Position numbers and translations under genes: made by a program. Positions 45,815 through 55,639 of a stretch of DNA of 64,000 bases are shown one piece after another. Origin of the DNA: CAZMRW01 sp964568805 (GTDB lineage: Bacteria > Pseudomonadota > Gammaproteobacteria > Methylococcales > Methylomonadaceae); assembly GCA_964568805.1 (NCBI GenBank), contig CAZMRW010000005.1, positions 26,313-90,312 on the forward strand. The letters run 5' to 3'. The notes beneath the pieces were generated by a model, which was not told the DNA's origin, ran no database searches, and saw only the letters and a list, made by a program, of their open reading frames with translations. Positions within the stretch are counted from its first letter, which is position 1, and the number at the start of each line of letters is the position of its first letter.

Positions 45815-46173
45815 GTTCTTAATTTCCTATCGGTTTATTAAAAGCGAAGCAACGGTTCGTCAACTCACATTATCGGGGAAACGCCGAATAAATCCATCCC
45901 GACTATTCAGCGGCCGTCATCGCAAATACGGTTTAACGATGGCTCCATAAAAATCATTTCCCCTGGATAATGTTAATGCCACCCGGCTTATCCACAAACT
46001 CTGTGGATAAAACTGTTAGCAACGGCTTCATAAACACCCTAAATGCTGATTTCGCTTGATGAAAGTTTAAATTGTCTCAATAATAGACAGTTAATTTTTC
46101 AGCAATGAATCAGTTGACTGTAAATTCAATTGTTTACACCCAAATCCTGGCGCAATAATACCGTTAGCCATCT
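45815..46173. other. 359-bp intergenic region with paired DnaA boxes
   Basis: Lies between the divergent MgtC-type and YheT genes. It holds the facing DnaA-box pair at 45988-46010 and an AT-rich flank up to the YheT start. No ORF or RNA gene supported. Confidence 0.55.
45988..46010. promoter_or_regulatory. two facing DnaA boxes
   Basis: ttatccaca at 45988-45996 and tgtggataa at 46002-46010 are both perfect matches to the strong DnaA box and face each other across 5 bp. They also form a 9-bp hairpin stem. The flanking DNA to the right is AT-rich. An unlinked DnaA regulatory site or a titration site is possible; an origin is unlikely without dnaA or parAB nearby. Confidence 0.55.
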
Positions 46174-47238
46174 ATGATAATCCAAACCTCATTCAAATCG
46201 GCATGGTGGTTAAAAAATGGCCACCTGCAAACCTTGTATCCGGCTTTACTGAGAAAAACGCCGCCCCACGGATCGATCAGACGGGAAAGATTAACGACGC
46301 CTGACGATGATTATCTCGATATCGATTGCTGCGGCGAAGGCGAATTGCCCTTGGTCGTGTTATTGCATGGCCTGACCGGAAGCTCACAATCCGGGTACAT
46401 CCAAACGTTGCAGCGCACGTTACTGAAACAGGGATTCCGCAGCGTTGCGTTAAATTTCCGCGGTTGCAGCGGGGAGTCCAACAATTTGGCCCGATGCTAT
46501 CATTCCGGTGAAACGGAGGATATTCATTTTCTTTATCAGACACTGCGCCAACGGGAGCCGCATATACCGATAGCCGTCGTAGGCTTTTCCTTGGGGGGTA
46601 ACGTCCTGTTGAAATGGCTGGGCGAACAGGGCGACAAGCTGACGCTATTTGCCGCCGTCGCGGTGTCGGTGCCGCTGGTGTTAAGCACCTGCGCTACCAA
46701 ACTCGACTACGGTTTCTCAAAAATCTATCGTGCCAGTCTGTTGCGGGAATTAAAAACTTATGTTGCCAAGAAATTACGGCATTTGGAACGGATCGGCAAT
46801 CTGCACGAAGCTAATAAGATCGAGCAGTTAGGCGATTTGTCTACGATTAAATCATTTTGGCAATACGATGACCGGGTCGTGGCCAAATTGCATGGTTTTA
46901 AGGATGTCCATGACTACTATCTCCGTTCCAGCTCACGGCAATTTCTTAAACAAATCGCTGTGCCGACACTAGTGATACAGGCCATTGATGATCCCTTCAT
47001 GACCGAAGCCATTCTGCCCGGCGCTGACGAACTATCGCCCAGCGTTTTTCTGGAAATTACTCAAGGCGGAGGCCATGTCGGATTTATCGGCGGAAACATA
47101 CCGTTTAAGCCGCGTTACTGGCTGGATCAACGCATCCCGGAGTTTTTAAAGGAGCGTTTGGCCTTGGGTTCATCAGACAAACCGGTTGAACATCCGTCCA
47201 CTTATGAAATAAGACTCGAAAATCGTCATCACGGATGA
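46174..47238 (+). CDS. yheT: YheT-type alpha/beta-hydrolase
   Basis: A 354-residue hydrolase of the UPF0017/YheT group. The oxyanion region is VVLLHGLTGSSQSGYIQ and the nucleophile elbow is VVGFSLGGNVLLKWLGEQG, so Ser is present. DDPFMTEAILP supplies the acid and GGGHVGFIGG the His. The physiological substrate is not known. It is divergent from the MgtC-type gene. Confidence 0.93.
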   Translation: MIIQTSFKSAWWLKNGHLQTLYPALLRKTPPHGSIRRERLTTPDDDYLDIDCCGEGELPLVVLLHGLTGSSQSGYIQTLQRTLLKQGFRSVALNFRGCSGESNNLARCYHSGETEDIHFLYQTLRQREPHIPIAVVGFSLGGNVLLKWLGEQGDKLTLFAAVAVSVPLVLSTCATKLDYGFSKIYRASLLRELKTYVAKKLRHLERIGNLHEANKIEQLGDLSTIKSFWQYDDRVVAKLHGFKDVHDYYLRSSSRQFLKQIAVPTLVIQAIDDPFMTEAILPGADELSPSVFLEITQGGGHVGFIGGNIPFKPRYWLDQRIPEFLKERLALGSSDKPVEHPSTYEIRLENRHHG

Positions 47239-47281
47239 TTCATTGAAAAGTTTTAACGGTCGCGCATAGCGGGGAGACGGT

Positions 47282-47860
47282 CTATTGCGTATGCTTCAAC
47301 TTGTTGAGCATTCCGGCCAGTTCCTGCCCCAAACCGGCAACGGCAGCCTGCCTTGTTTCGTCGATCAGTCCGCCATCGGCATGGAACGCCTTATCCGCCT
47401 GAGCGACTGCCTGCTGGTTAGCCAATACATTAACGCCTATATTGCTCAATACCAGCCTTAAAAAAACCAATCCCCTTAAGCCCCCCAAAACACCGGGTGA
47501 AGCGGACATTATCGACGCTACTTTACCTCGATAGGCGAGCAAGGGCGCTTCATCGCCCTTCCTGCGGGAAGCCCAGTCAATCGCATTTTTTAGCAAGGGA
47601 CTGAAAGCGCTATTGTATTCCGGAGAAGCAATCAAAAAACCGTCATGGGCGATCAATAGTTCTTTGAACTCCCGTGCCGCCTCAGGCATTCCGAATTCGG
47701 CCTCGGCGTCCTGATTGAACAGAGGCATCGGGAAATCAGCCAGATTGATGATGTTAACTTCCGCTCCCGCCTCTATCGCTCCCGATGCCGCAATCTTCAC
47801 CAGTTTTTGATTATAAGAATCTTTCCGGGTACTGCCGGAAAACGCCAAAATTTTTATCAT
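47282..47860 (-). CDS. NADPH-dependent FMN reductase family protein
   Basis: A 192-residue flavodoxin-fold protein. FSGSTRKDSYNQKL binds the FMN phosphate and SPEYNSAFSPLLKNAIDWASR is the second FMN motif. Likely a quinone, chromate or azo-type reductase; the true acceptor is unknown. The ATG at 47860 starts MIKILAFSG, the expected point. It is convergent with yheT. Confidence 0.9.
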   Translation of the reverse strand: MIKILAFSGSTRKDSYNQKLVKIAASGAIEAGAEVNIINLADFPMPLFNQDAEAEFGMPEAAREFKELLIAHDGFLIASPEYNSAFSPLLKNAIDWASRRKGDEAPLLAYRGKVASIMSASPGVLGGLRGLVFLRLVLSNIGVNVLANQQAVAQADKAFHADGGLIDETRQAAVAGLGQELAGMLNKLKHTQ

Positions 47861-47992
47861 AGTTGCCCGGCAGCTGAGTTGAATTAAAAAGGTCAATAAG
47901 GTCCGTAAGAGTATCGGCCTGTTGCCTGCAAAGCCCCCGCAGGCTTAAATATGTTCCGGGCGGACGCTTCGGCAATCAATGGCAAACGGTGC

Positions 47993-48190
47993 TCATTCAG
48001 TCTCTTTATCGATGTTTTCCCGTTGTTGTGCTGCGGCATCCAGCATCATCTGATCGATTTTTTTGGCCTGCATCAGCGTATCCCTTTGCGTTTTAAATAC
48101 GGTTTCTGCCGTTTTGTCCTTGCCGCCATCGCCGCATCCGGCAATGACAATAAACCCGAACAAGGGCATTACGCTGATGATTGATTTCAT
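47993..48190 (-). CDS. small lipoprotein of unknown function
   Basis: A 65-residue protein. A signal peptide ends with lipobox VIAGC (Cys at about residue 19), leaving a mature part of about 47 charged, helical residues with KTAETVFKTQRDTLMQAKKID. No known family. A strong RBS (agagggg) lies before the ATG. It lies between the DUF502 gene and the reductase and may share the DUF502 transcript. Confidence 0.78.
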   Translation of the reverse strand: MKSIISVMPLFGFIVIAGCGDGGKDKTAETVFKTQRDTLMQAKKIDQMMLDAAAQQRENIDKETE

Positions 48191-48224
48191 AGAGCCCCTC
48201 TCTACTCTCTGTCCGTATCCGTAC

Positions 48225-48806
48225 TCATTTGGGTAAAGCTGCAATTTCTGCAACTTTACCATAATCCACACCAACACTGATGATCAAGCTGCTGGCTTCT
48301 TCAATATTCATCGCCGACCGGACGACTTTGGATTTATTGACCATCACGGTAAAACCCGACGTCGGATTGGGCGAGGTCGGAATAAACAACACATACATAT
48401 CATCATAGCGGTTTGTCACGTAAGCCGCCATCCAGACGCCTTCTTTCGGATATTCGACGTAAACCACTTCCTTGGCGATGGTCTTGTCATGTCCGGAAAA
48501 CATATTGATGACTTTTTTAAGGACTCTATAAATTGTATTCAGTAAGGGAATCCTGTCGATGATACGATCAAACCAGGCAATCACCCAGTACCGGCCCTCT
48601 TTCGCAAGCTTATGACCTATCCACACCAGCAAGGCGATACTGACGCCGAACACGATGGTCGTATAGAGATAATTATCGGCCACCGCGTAAACCATTCCGA
48701 TCAAGTCGGAAACCCGGTCTTTTACAAAAATCATAATCTGCAAAATGATAACGATAGGAATTACCGCGAGAACGCCGATCAGGAAGTAATTTAACAAATT
48801 TTTCAT
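48225..48806 (-). CDS. DUF502 membrane protein
   Basis: A 193-residue protein with two or three membrane spans (LLNYFLIGVLAVIPIVIILQIM at the start) and a cytoplasmic C-terminal half. YPKEGVWMAAYVTNRYDD and VFIPTSPNPTSGFTVMV are typical of DUF502. Function is unknown. The ATG is at 48806. The small lipoprotein lies 34 bp after it. Confidence 0.88.
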   Translation of the reverse strand: MKNLLNYFLIGVLAVIPIVIILQIMIFVKDRVSDLIGMVYAVADNYLYTTIVFGVSIALLVWIGHKLAKEGRYWVIAWFDRIIDRIPLLNTIYRVLKKVINMFSGHDKTIAKEVVYVEYPKEGVWMAAYVTNRYDDMYVLFIPTSPNPTSGFTVMVNKSKVVRSAMNIEEASSLIISVGVDYGKVAEIAALPK

Positions 48807-49017
48807 TTTTTATCCTTTAGCTCATGGTCTCTGATGATTAGCAAAGTCGTCATACCCAAAGCGATTTTGCTATTGTTATTATTATATTCGGTTGTGCCGG
48901 ATGTCCTTCGCCTGCACCCGTCTGCCAAAAATCCGGAATAATCTCCAAAAAAGCCGACGATTAATTATAGACACAAACAACCGCTGCAGGATAATAATCC
49001 TCTCCTCCCAAGCTAAA

Positions 49018-50295
49018 TTAACTGCAAATCCGGTTAACAGGAAAATGGCAACTGAAACAACTGCCCTTACCCAGTTCACTGACGATGGCCAATCTGGCGT
49101 CATGCCGCATTAATACGTGCTTTACGATCGCCAGCCCCAATCCGGTGCCGTTCACTTTTCGATATCGTTTAACATCGCATCGATAAAACCGTTCGGTAAC
49201 GCGTGGAATATCCAAGGCCGAGATGCCTTCGCCACGGTCTTCAACATCCAGTACGATGGACTCTCCGTTTTGATACCAGCGAACTTTTACCAACTCATCT
49301 TCAGGCGAATACTTGATTGCATTGCTCAACAAATTAGTGAAGGCGCTGCGCAATTCCTGCTCATCGCCATAGATATGCGCATCGGCCGCCAAGGATAGCT
49401 CGATCCGTCCTGGCGCATAGCCGATGTCGCCGCCTTCTTGACATATCTGGCTAAGTAGCGCCGGCACGTCAACACACTGCGATTTTTTCTGCTGGGTTTC
49501 CAGACGCGTCAACAGCAGCAAATCATCGACCAGATGCTGCATTCTTTCGGTTTGTCCGCGCATTTGCTCAAGCGAATTGGTCAACAGCGGCGAAATGCCA
49601 TCATCCATATCCTGCAGGGTTTCGAGATAACCTTTCAAAACCGTCAAAGGTGTTCTGAGTTCATGAGATACATTGGCGACAAAATCCTTGCGCATCCGTT
49701 CCATTTGCTTCAATTGGGTGACGTCTTGAGCCAATAACAATCTCAATCCCGCGCCGTAACTGATTATCCTGACTTCGAGGGTAATCCGGTTATCGACGGG
49801 TGAAGGCAAAATGATCGCTTTTTTATATTCACCGGATTTAAGATATCGGATAAATTCCGGAAACCTGATTAAATTGGGAATGCGCTGGCCCTTATCCGAC
49901 TGCTGCAAGCCCAATACTTCTCTGGCCGCTTTATTTGACCACTCAATCTCATCATGGGCGCCAAGAACAACAGCCGCATCGGGCAATGCTTCAGTGGATT
50001 GGCGAAACTGGTCGACCATTTTACCCAGCTTCTTTTTACGGCTTTTTTCTTTCTTCTTGATACGATAAACGCTGTAATAGATTTCTTCCCAAATTCCGGT
50101 GGTTTTAGGATAAGCCCCTCGACCTCCCATGCTGATCCACTTTTCAAAGCGGTTGATCTGATAAATCTGACGGAACAGGACTGCCAGGGTCAGCAAGAAA
50201 ATCAATGGGAAAAATAATCCCGTCACTCCGCCGATGATAGACGTGATGACCAGCAAGAGTGAGACCGTGCCTATCTCTTTACGCCAGACGTCCAT
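49018..50295 (-). CDS. phoR: PhoR, phosphate-responsive sensor histidine kinase
   Basis: A 425-residue kinase. Two spans lie at the N-terminus (IGTVSLLLVITSIIGGVTGLF), a PAS region follows (LPDAAVVLGAHDEIEWSNKAA), then HisKA with FVANVSHELRTPLTVLKGYLE and an ATPase domain with GTGLGLAIVKHVL. This is the PhoR layout. Directly after phoB with 3 bp between them, and reading last in the pair. Confidence 0.93.
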   Translation of the reverse strand: MDVWRKEIGTVSLLLVITSIIGGVTGLFFPLIFLLTLAVLFRQIYQINRFEKWISMGGRGAYPKTTGIWEEIYYSVYRIKKKEKSRKKKLGKMVDQFRQSTEALPDAAVVLGAHDEIEWSNKAAREVLGLQQSDKGQRIPNLIRFPEFIRYLKSGEYKKAIILPSPVDNRITLEVRIISYGAGLRLLLAQDVTQLKQMERMRKDFVANVSHELRTPLTVLKGYLETLQDMDDGISPLLTNSLEQMRGQTERMQHLVDDLLLLTRLETQQKKSQCVDVPALLSQICQEGGDIGYAPGRIELSLAADAHIYGDEQELRSAFTNLLSNAIKYSPEDELVKVRWYQNGESIVLDVEDRGEGISALDIPRVTERFYRCDVKRYRKVNGTGLGLAIVKHVLMRHDARLAIVSELGKGSCFSCHFPVNRICS

Positions 50296-50298
50296 GAC

Positions 50299-50988
50299 CT
50301 AATCTATCAATGAAAATCGATAACCAAAACCGCGCACGGTTTGCACCAGTTCTTCTCTTCCGTATTCGCCGAGAATTTTTCTTAGGCGGCGAATATGGAC
50401 ATCCACCGTGCGTTCCTCGATATAAACGCTGCGCCCCCAAACCTGATCCAGCAATTGGGTTCGACTATATACCTTATCAGGATGGGTCATAAAAAAATGC
50501 ATTAACCGGAATTCGGTAGGGCTGACATCCAGTTGCCTATCGCCGATCGCGAGTCGGTGCTGTTCGGTATCGAGCACTAGGTCCCCCAGACTGATTTGCG
50601 CTTGCCCCTGTATTTTGCCGCTACGGCGTAACACGGCGCGTATCCTGGCGACCAGCTCTTTAGGTGAAAAGGGCTTGGTGATGTAATCGTCCGCGCCGAA
50701 TTCCAGCCCTTTGACCTTGTCTTCTTCCTCGCCCCGCGCCGTCAACAAAATGATGGGAAGGTCTTTATACACGGAATCTTTTTTCAATCGCCTGGCCCAT
50801 TCGGCTCCGCTGATTCCCGGCAGCATCCAGTCCAGCAGTATCAAATCCACCGTAGACTGATCCAGAATTTTCTGGGCATCCGCCGCATTGGCAACCGCAA
50901 AAGTCTCGAAACCGGCTTGTTCCAGAACCAGAATAAGCATACCTCTGATAGCATCTTCATCTTCAACAACGAGAACAATATTTTTCAT
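50299..50988 (-). CDS. phoB: PhoB, phosphate-regulon response regulator
   Basis: A 229-residue OmpR-family regulator. The receiver has LILLDWMLPGISGAEWARRL with the phospho-acceptor Asp, and the conserved Lys in ITKPFSPKEL. The winged-helix DNA-binding domain ends in VDVHIRRLRKILGEYG...VQTVRGFGYRF. It activates Pho-box promoters under phosphate limitation. The ATG at 50988 was chosen from family length. The classic phoB-phoR order. Confidence 0.95.
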   Translation of the reverse strand: MKNIVLVVEDEDAIRGMLILVLEQAGFETFAVANAADAQKILDQSTVDLILLDWMLPGISGAEWARRLKKDSVYKDLPIILLTARGEEEDKVKGLEFGADDYITKPFSPKELVARIRAVLRRSGKIQGQAQISLGDLVLDTEQHRLAIGDRQLDVSPTEFRLMHFFMTHPDKVYSRTQLLDQVWGRSVYIEERTVDVHIRRLRKILGEYGREELVQTVRGFGYRFSLID

Positions 50989-51088
50989 AATGGGTCGGGA
51001 CAGTAAAATCCGGATTGTAACAAAGTGTATATGACGCTTTGATGACAAAGGCCATAACGGCAAGGCGGGGAAAAATAGGCATCGAAGA

Positions 51089-51586
51089 TTATTTTACCTT
51101 ATTCCCGGCAGGGACCTCATGAAATACGCCTTTAGGCGCCTTATCAAACAAGGCATTACATTCCGCTTCCAGTAAACCACCGACGACCCGGGTATTGCGA
51201 AACGATGCTCTCGAACTGATGTCAGCGGCGCGGATGTCGATCTGCCACCACTGGCGCTGCTGCAAATACGGAATCGATGTCCCATAATACACCGTGCCTA
51301 TGCCGGCCCATTCAATCGCGCTTTGGCACATCGGACAGGGCTCGGCAGTCGTATATAAATCAAAGCCGGACCAATCTTCCGGATTATGCAATCCGGCACA
51401 GTGGTTAATCGCAACCATTTCGCCATGCAAAACCGGATTAAGGGCGGACTGATTAAATCCCTCCCCGACACATAAGCCGTCGGAGCGCCGGACTATGACC
51501 GCTCCAAACGGGAATTTGGGGACTTGTAAAGCCAGGGCAATCGCCCTGCGCATAAAATCTTCATGATTCTTATTAAAAAATGTCAT
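51089..51586 (-). CDS. CDA-fold nucleoside/guanine-type deaminase
   Basis: A 165-residue zinc deaminase. The zinc site reads LHGEMVAINHCAG and AEPCPMCQSAIEWAG, with the catalytic Glu. This is the group of guanine deaminases and nucleoside deaminases, smaller than and distinct from the tRNA enzyme TadA although related. The substrate is not certain. It stands between phoB and mscL. Confidence 0.88.
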   Translation of the reverse strand: MTFFNKNHEDFMRRAIALALQVPKFPFGAVIVRRSDGLCVGEGFNQSALNPVLHGEMVAINHCAGLHNPEDWSGFDLYTTAEPCPMCQSAIEWAGIGTVYYGTSIPYLQQRQWWQIDIRAADISSRASFRNTRVVGGLLEAECNALFDKAPKGVFHEVPAGNKVK

Positions 51587-51750
51587 GGTTCTTGTAATTC
51601 GTTGAGTTGAATGTTAAGTTAAAACCGATTCTGACTTCTTTTGTATTCCTAATATCAGGAGAGATACCTTACCAGGAGATTGAACATCATCAATTCTTTA
51701 TTAGCGATTAGCGCCAATTTTTCTAACAACAAAAATTCAGGAAACTAATT

Positions 51751-52155
51751 ATGGGTATGCTACAAGAATTTAAAGAGTTTGCAATCAAGGGCAATGTAGT
51801 CGACATGGCGGTCGGCCTTATTGTTGGGGCGTCTTTCGGCAAAATAGTCTCATCTTTTGTGGCCGATGTCATCATGCCGCCTATCGGCGTTCTGATCGGC
51901 GGGGTTGATTTCACCAAGCTTGCCATCACGATCAAGGAAGCATCGGGCGATATCCCTGCAGTCACCCTAAAATACGGCAGCTTCATTCAGACTGTCGTGG
52001 ATTTCACCATTATTGCGTTTGCCATTTTTATCGTGATCAAGCTGATTAACAAGTTGAAAAGAACGGAAGCAACGGCCCCTGCCCCTGCGCCGGAACCGTC
52101 CAAAGAAGAACTCTTGCTGACAGAAATCCGCGATTTGCTGAAAGCAAGAAAATAG
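51751..52155 (+). CDS. mscL: MscL, large-conductance mechanosensitive channel
   Basis: A 134-residue channel protein. The N-terminal helix MGMLQEFKEFAIKGNVVDMAVGLIVGASFGKIVSSFVADVIMPPIGVL (cited in part) is the first span and gate. A second span follows near residue 90, and a C-terminal helical bundle holds EELLLTEIRDLLK. It opens under membrane tension to release solutes in osmotic downshock. Confidence 0.97.
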   Translation: MGMLQEFKEFAIKGNVVDMAVGLIVGASFGKIVSSFVADVIMPPIGVLIGGVDFTKLAITIKEASGDIPAVTLKYGSFIQTVVDFTIIAFAIFIVIKLINKLKRTEATAPAPAPEPSKEELLLTEIRDLLKARK

Positions 52156-52249
52156 CATCGCTGCATTCTGCATAGGGATTTATTGCGATTGAATACATTT
52201 GCGCCGCTCATGAAAAAAAGCAATTTTGTTCAGCGCTGCTCTAACGCAG

Positions 52250-52344
52250 TAATCCGCCAAGCATGAAATGACGTTCGAGATGCAGGTGCTGATAAATCCG
52301 CACCTGCACCATCACGCTTTCCATATAATTTCATTGGCGGGCTA
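52250..52344 (+). repeat. small inverted-repeat (MITE-like) element, copy B
   Basis: The 95-bp unit resembles copy A at 26961-27074. It ends with taatccgcca and tggcgggcta, whose complement tagcccgcca matches 8 of 10. The interior tgcaggtgc and gcacctgca arms pair perfectly over 9 bp. Same orientation as copy A. Confidence 0.65.
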
Positions 52345-52386
52345 GAGTAAATCAAAAAGCCAATGAACCTTTGCTGACGACAAGGT

Positions 52387-54807
52387 TCATTTTGCTCCGC
52401 CTTCCAGCATGCCAAGCAGCCTGTCTTTTTCCTTTTTGTTATGATCGGATGTTTGGAGCTTATCCCAGATCAATTCTTCGCTGTCTTTTGACAACACCCA
52501 GCCTAAAGCCGGCGCATACTCGCCGTCATTCAAATCGATGCGAAAATGGAATAACTCGGGTTTCGTATTTCCTGATAAATTGCAGCTTGCAGGCGAAAGT
52601 TGGCATCGGTTGACCCAAGCTATCAGATTTTTAACAGCCGATATGCCATGGCCGGCCCGTGTATTAAAAATCCCTTGCAAAGGTCCCGTGACTTCGTTCG
52701 CACCACTGTTATCGGTCAATCGAGTATATTCTCCGTTAAAGTCGGTGATTGCCGGGGCATTATCCGCTAATTGCCGTTCAGGTTTGATTACAACGTTGTT
52801 ATTACACTCCACCGATTCATTTTCGCTTTTTTCACAAACCAGATCGCTGTCATTGGTAATGAGTATAACGATCGGTTTGATCGCATAGCGCTCGAAAAAT
52901 GATTGTTGTTGGGCGTCGTTCTTCAGGGCCTGCAGCGTTTGAATCAATGCTTGCAGGGTGCCTGCGCCGTTGTTTTCAAAATAGCCGCCATCAAGTATAT
53001 GACCGTTGTCTTCCCAAAATTTTAAAAAACTGCCGTCGTACGGCAATGTTCCCGGCGGGCTGACATAGGTAAAACGGGCGCTGTTGCCGGCGGCCGATGA
53101 CAAAGGGATATCTCTTCCATTAAGCAATTGAAACAGATCGACATCATCCAGAAATCCGGCAGGATCGAGAGGAAAAGGGCTCGCGACAATTTTTTTTCCG
53201 GTTTCCATATGGGTATTGTTAAGCAATAATAATGGCAACCATTTGCCCGTGCCGCCCGTTTTATTCCACAGAGTTGAATAGGGCGCGGCCAGGCCGCCAT
53301 TGCTGCTGCCAACTTCCGTTGCAAAGGCTTTTTCCCAGCCCTTTTCCAGGGCTTTTTGCCGATCGGGTAAAATACCGACAGGCAGAAAACGTTGCAATAA
53401 ATCATTAAATAACAGCGCGGAAACGACGGGCCCCAGGAAATCTCGCGACAACAGCTTTTTTGCCGCGATCTGCAGGCAATCTTTTCCGGATTCGGTCTGG
53501 CAGGCTGCATTTTCCTTTAGTATGGCATCGTAAATCGAAGCGCCGACGCTTCCTCCGGAAACGCCGCTGATGGCAAAGACCGAATCGGCAAACCGGGGAC
53601 TGTTGTCCGTCAAGTGCGTCAGCACCGCCACCGTCCAGTGTGACGCACGGATTCCTCCACCGGCAGTCGCCACGAAAATCATGGGCCGAGGCGTCACCGG
53701 ATTTGCTTGAGCGCCGGCGGCGCTGTTCAGGTCAACCCATTGCTTTGCAAAGTCCGCCAGTTTCGGACGCACGACGGGTTCTCCGGAAACCAAACGGATA
53801 CCATGATTGTCGTTAATGAAGCTGAACACGACGGCAATCAAAAATAGAAACGTCAGAACGGGAAATTGGGTGGCCGTGCCGTAATCCGGTTTGTGATTTC
53901 GCGTTACGATACTGCGAATGATGAAGTTGCCGACAGCAGTAAGCGAACTGAAACCCAGCACGGTAATTCCCGCCGAACCGAACGTAAATCCAAGCCAAAC
54001 GGGAAGAAACGTCGCCAGCAGCAACAGCGCGGTTACATAGATAATTGTTATTTTCCCCGATATGCTGTGCATGGTGTCCAACGCCGCCCAATGCGATGAC
54101 TGTTCAACATCAGTGATTTTAATATCGGCCATTTGCCGGCAAATCCAATGACGCCGATTCATCAGGAGTTTATAAAACACCAAGGCCAGGGCCAAATTCG
54201 CTAAAATCAGAACGCCATGCATCGAAAATAAAGCAATGCGGCCTTCAATGACCGGATACAGCAAGGCAACCGTCGAAATGATAAAGACAAATAATCCAAG
54301 TACGCGCGGCAGATGTTCAATCCACGCTCCTTCGCTCTTCAGACAGCCGATAAAACAGGTTTTCCAGCCTGCCAATCCGGCATGACCTTTATTTTGCAGT
54401 TTGGGATTAGAAGTTGAGCCATCACTCACTTGCGGTTTATGGCATCGATCTGACGGGCCCTCGATTTCATCCAGGATTTTGCGAGTTCCTATCCATGATT
54501 GAAATGCCCAGATCACGACACCGAGTAAAAATACGATCGAGTGCGTCAGGTTATCGCTAAGCCGGATCGTCAGTTCCTGTCCCTGACTATCAGGAAGCAA
54601 TAAAAATACCGTAGCGAAAATCAATATAGCGATTGTAACGCGGCTGCATTTCAATAAATTGGGGATAAAAACATATTGCTGCCACCACTTGGACGCGTCA
54701 GAGAGAACATCGCCAAAACAATCCACAAATGGAAATGGATTATCACCCGTTGGAATCAGGCACTTTTTCAGCTTGCCCAGCAAGGAGGTAATGGTTTGTA
54801 CACGCAT
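52387..54807 (-). CDS. large membrane-anchored patatin-like phospholipase
   Basis: An 806-residue protein. The first 350 residues hold about seven to eight hydrophobic spans. The catalytic part follows: oxyanion loop GGGIRAS at about residue 382, nucleophile GVSGGS at about 412 (Ser), and the acid in DGGYFENNG at about 604. So a Ser-Asp dyad lipase is likely, facing either side of the membrane. CysC-rich SPASCNL closes the tail. The ATG at 54807 has GAGGG nine bases upstream and is preferred to 54822. No close family beyond the patatin fold is recognised. Confidence 0.8.
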   Translation of the reverse strand: MRVQTITSLLGKLKKCLIPTGDNPFPFVDCFGDVLSDASKWWQQYVFIPNLLKCSRVTIAILIFATVFLLLPDSQGQELTIRLSDNLTHSIVFLLGVVIWAFQSWIGTRKILDEIEGPSDRCHKPQVSDGSTSNPKLQNKGHAGLAGWKTCFIGCLKSEGAWIEHLPRVLGLFVFIISTVALLYPVIEGRIALFSMHGVLILANLALALVFYKLLMNRRHWICRQMADIKITDVEQSSHWAALDTMHSISGKITIIYVTALLLLATFLPVWLGFTFGSAGITVLGFSSLTAVGNFIIRSIVTRNHKPDYGTATQFPVLTFLFLIAVVFSFINDNHGIRLVSGEPVVRPKLADFAKQWVDLNSAAGAQANPVTPRPMIFVATAGGGIRASHWTVAVLTHLTDNSPRFADSVFAISGVSGGSVGASIYDAILKENAACQTESGKDCLQIAAKKLLSRDFLGPVVSALLFNDLLQRFLPVGILPDRQKALEKGWEKAFATEVGSSNGGLAAPYSTLWNKTGGTGKWLPLLLLNNTHMETGKKIVASPFPLDPAGFLDDVDLFQLLNGRDIPLSSAAGNSARFTYVSPPGTLPYDGSFLKFWEDNGHILDGGYFENNGAGTLQALIQTLQALKNDAQQQSFFERYAIKPIVILITNDSDLVCEKSENESVECNNNVVIKPERQLADNAPAITDFNGEYTRLTDNSGANEVTGPLQGIFNTRAGHGISAVKNLIAWVNRCQLSPASCNLSGNTKPELFHFRIDLNDGEYAPALGWVLSKDSEELIWDKLQTSDHNKKEKDRLLGMLEGGAK

Positions 54808-55346
54808 GGCTAAATCCCTCATGAAATAGTCGAACCGGCAGACACAGCCTGTCCAAGGTAATGACAAAACGAAGGGAACCTTTATTCATTGTGTAAAAAA
54901 GCGTAAACCCAATAGATGGGCTCTGCCTTTTACATAACATTATGACCTTGCACTCGCACCGGTAGATGGCCGCGAATACTGCCCATACCTACTATTATTT
55001 TTTTCGATTCCCCCATAAATAGCGTATCAAAGGCGGCTTTTAGTTGTTAAAAATTTAATGCCCTAAACCCATCAGCTATTTTTAATCAGAAGCCAAACTA
55101 AAATGCTAAATCCCTGTTTGCTTATTCTTCCTAAATAATTCATCCGGCTTCTCTTTTTGGAAGTTAACCTAACATTTTTTATAAGTCAATAGTTAAATGA
55201 TTCAAAGCATTTGACAGCAAAAATCAACAAGCCTTAAAGTAAAGCCGAAACTTTTTGCCGAATATAGAACCTAATAGCTGTAAATGACCAATCGTTCCAA
55301 CGAACGAAAATAATATTTCTCAACTTTTAATATAAGCGAATCAACT
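54808..55346. other. 539-bp AT-rich intergenic region
   Basis: No gene, RNA or array recognised. It separates the patatin-like gene from the divergent DksA-like gene and must hold both promoters. A 6-bp inverted repeat (tcgttc/gaacga near 55295) is too short to interpret. Confidence 0.5.
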
Positions 55347-55565
55347 ATGTCATCAGCATGGGCCGGCGGCACGGATGCCATCATTGAGAGAATGGAGCAA
55401 ATGACAACTCTGTTTATCGAAGAAACACGCAAATCGATGTACATGGGCGAATCGGCAACCCATTGTGAAGAATGCGGCGAACCGATTCCCGAAAGCCGCA
55501 GAAAAGCGATCCCATGTAAATATTGTCTGGCGTGCCAGACTGAATTGGAAAAAAATTCCAGATAA
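55347..55565 (+). CDS. TraR/DksA-type zinc-finger protein
   Basis: A 72-residue protein. The C-terminal zinc finger is CEECGEPIPESRRKAIPCKYCLACQ with four Cys, the TraR/YbiI short form without the long coiled coil of DksA. It may act on RNA polymerase. The ATG is at 55347 but the upstream RBS is weak. Confidence 0.85.
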   Translation: MSSAWAGGTDAIIERMEQMTTLFIEETRKSMYMGESATHCEECGEPIPESRRKAIPCKYCLACQTELEKNSR

Positions 55566-55639
55566 CCGCCTTTTCAAAAAGGCACTATCCTTTTTACACG
55601 CTAGATTCTGCAACCATGTAATGTCTGGCGTAATCTGAA

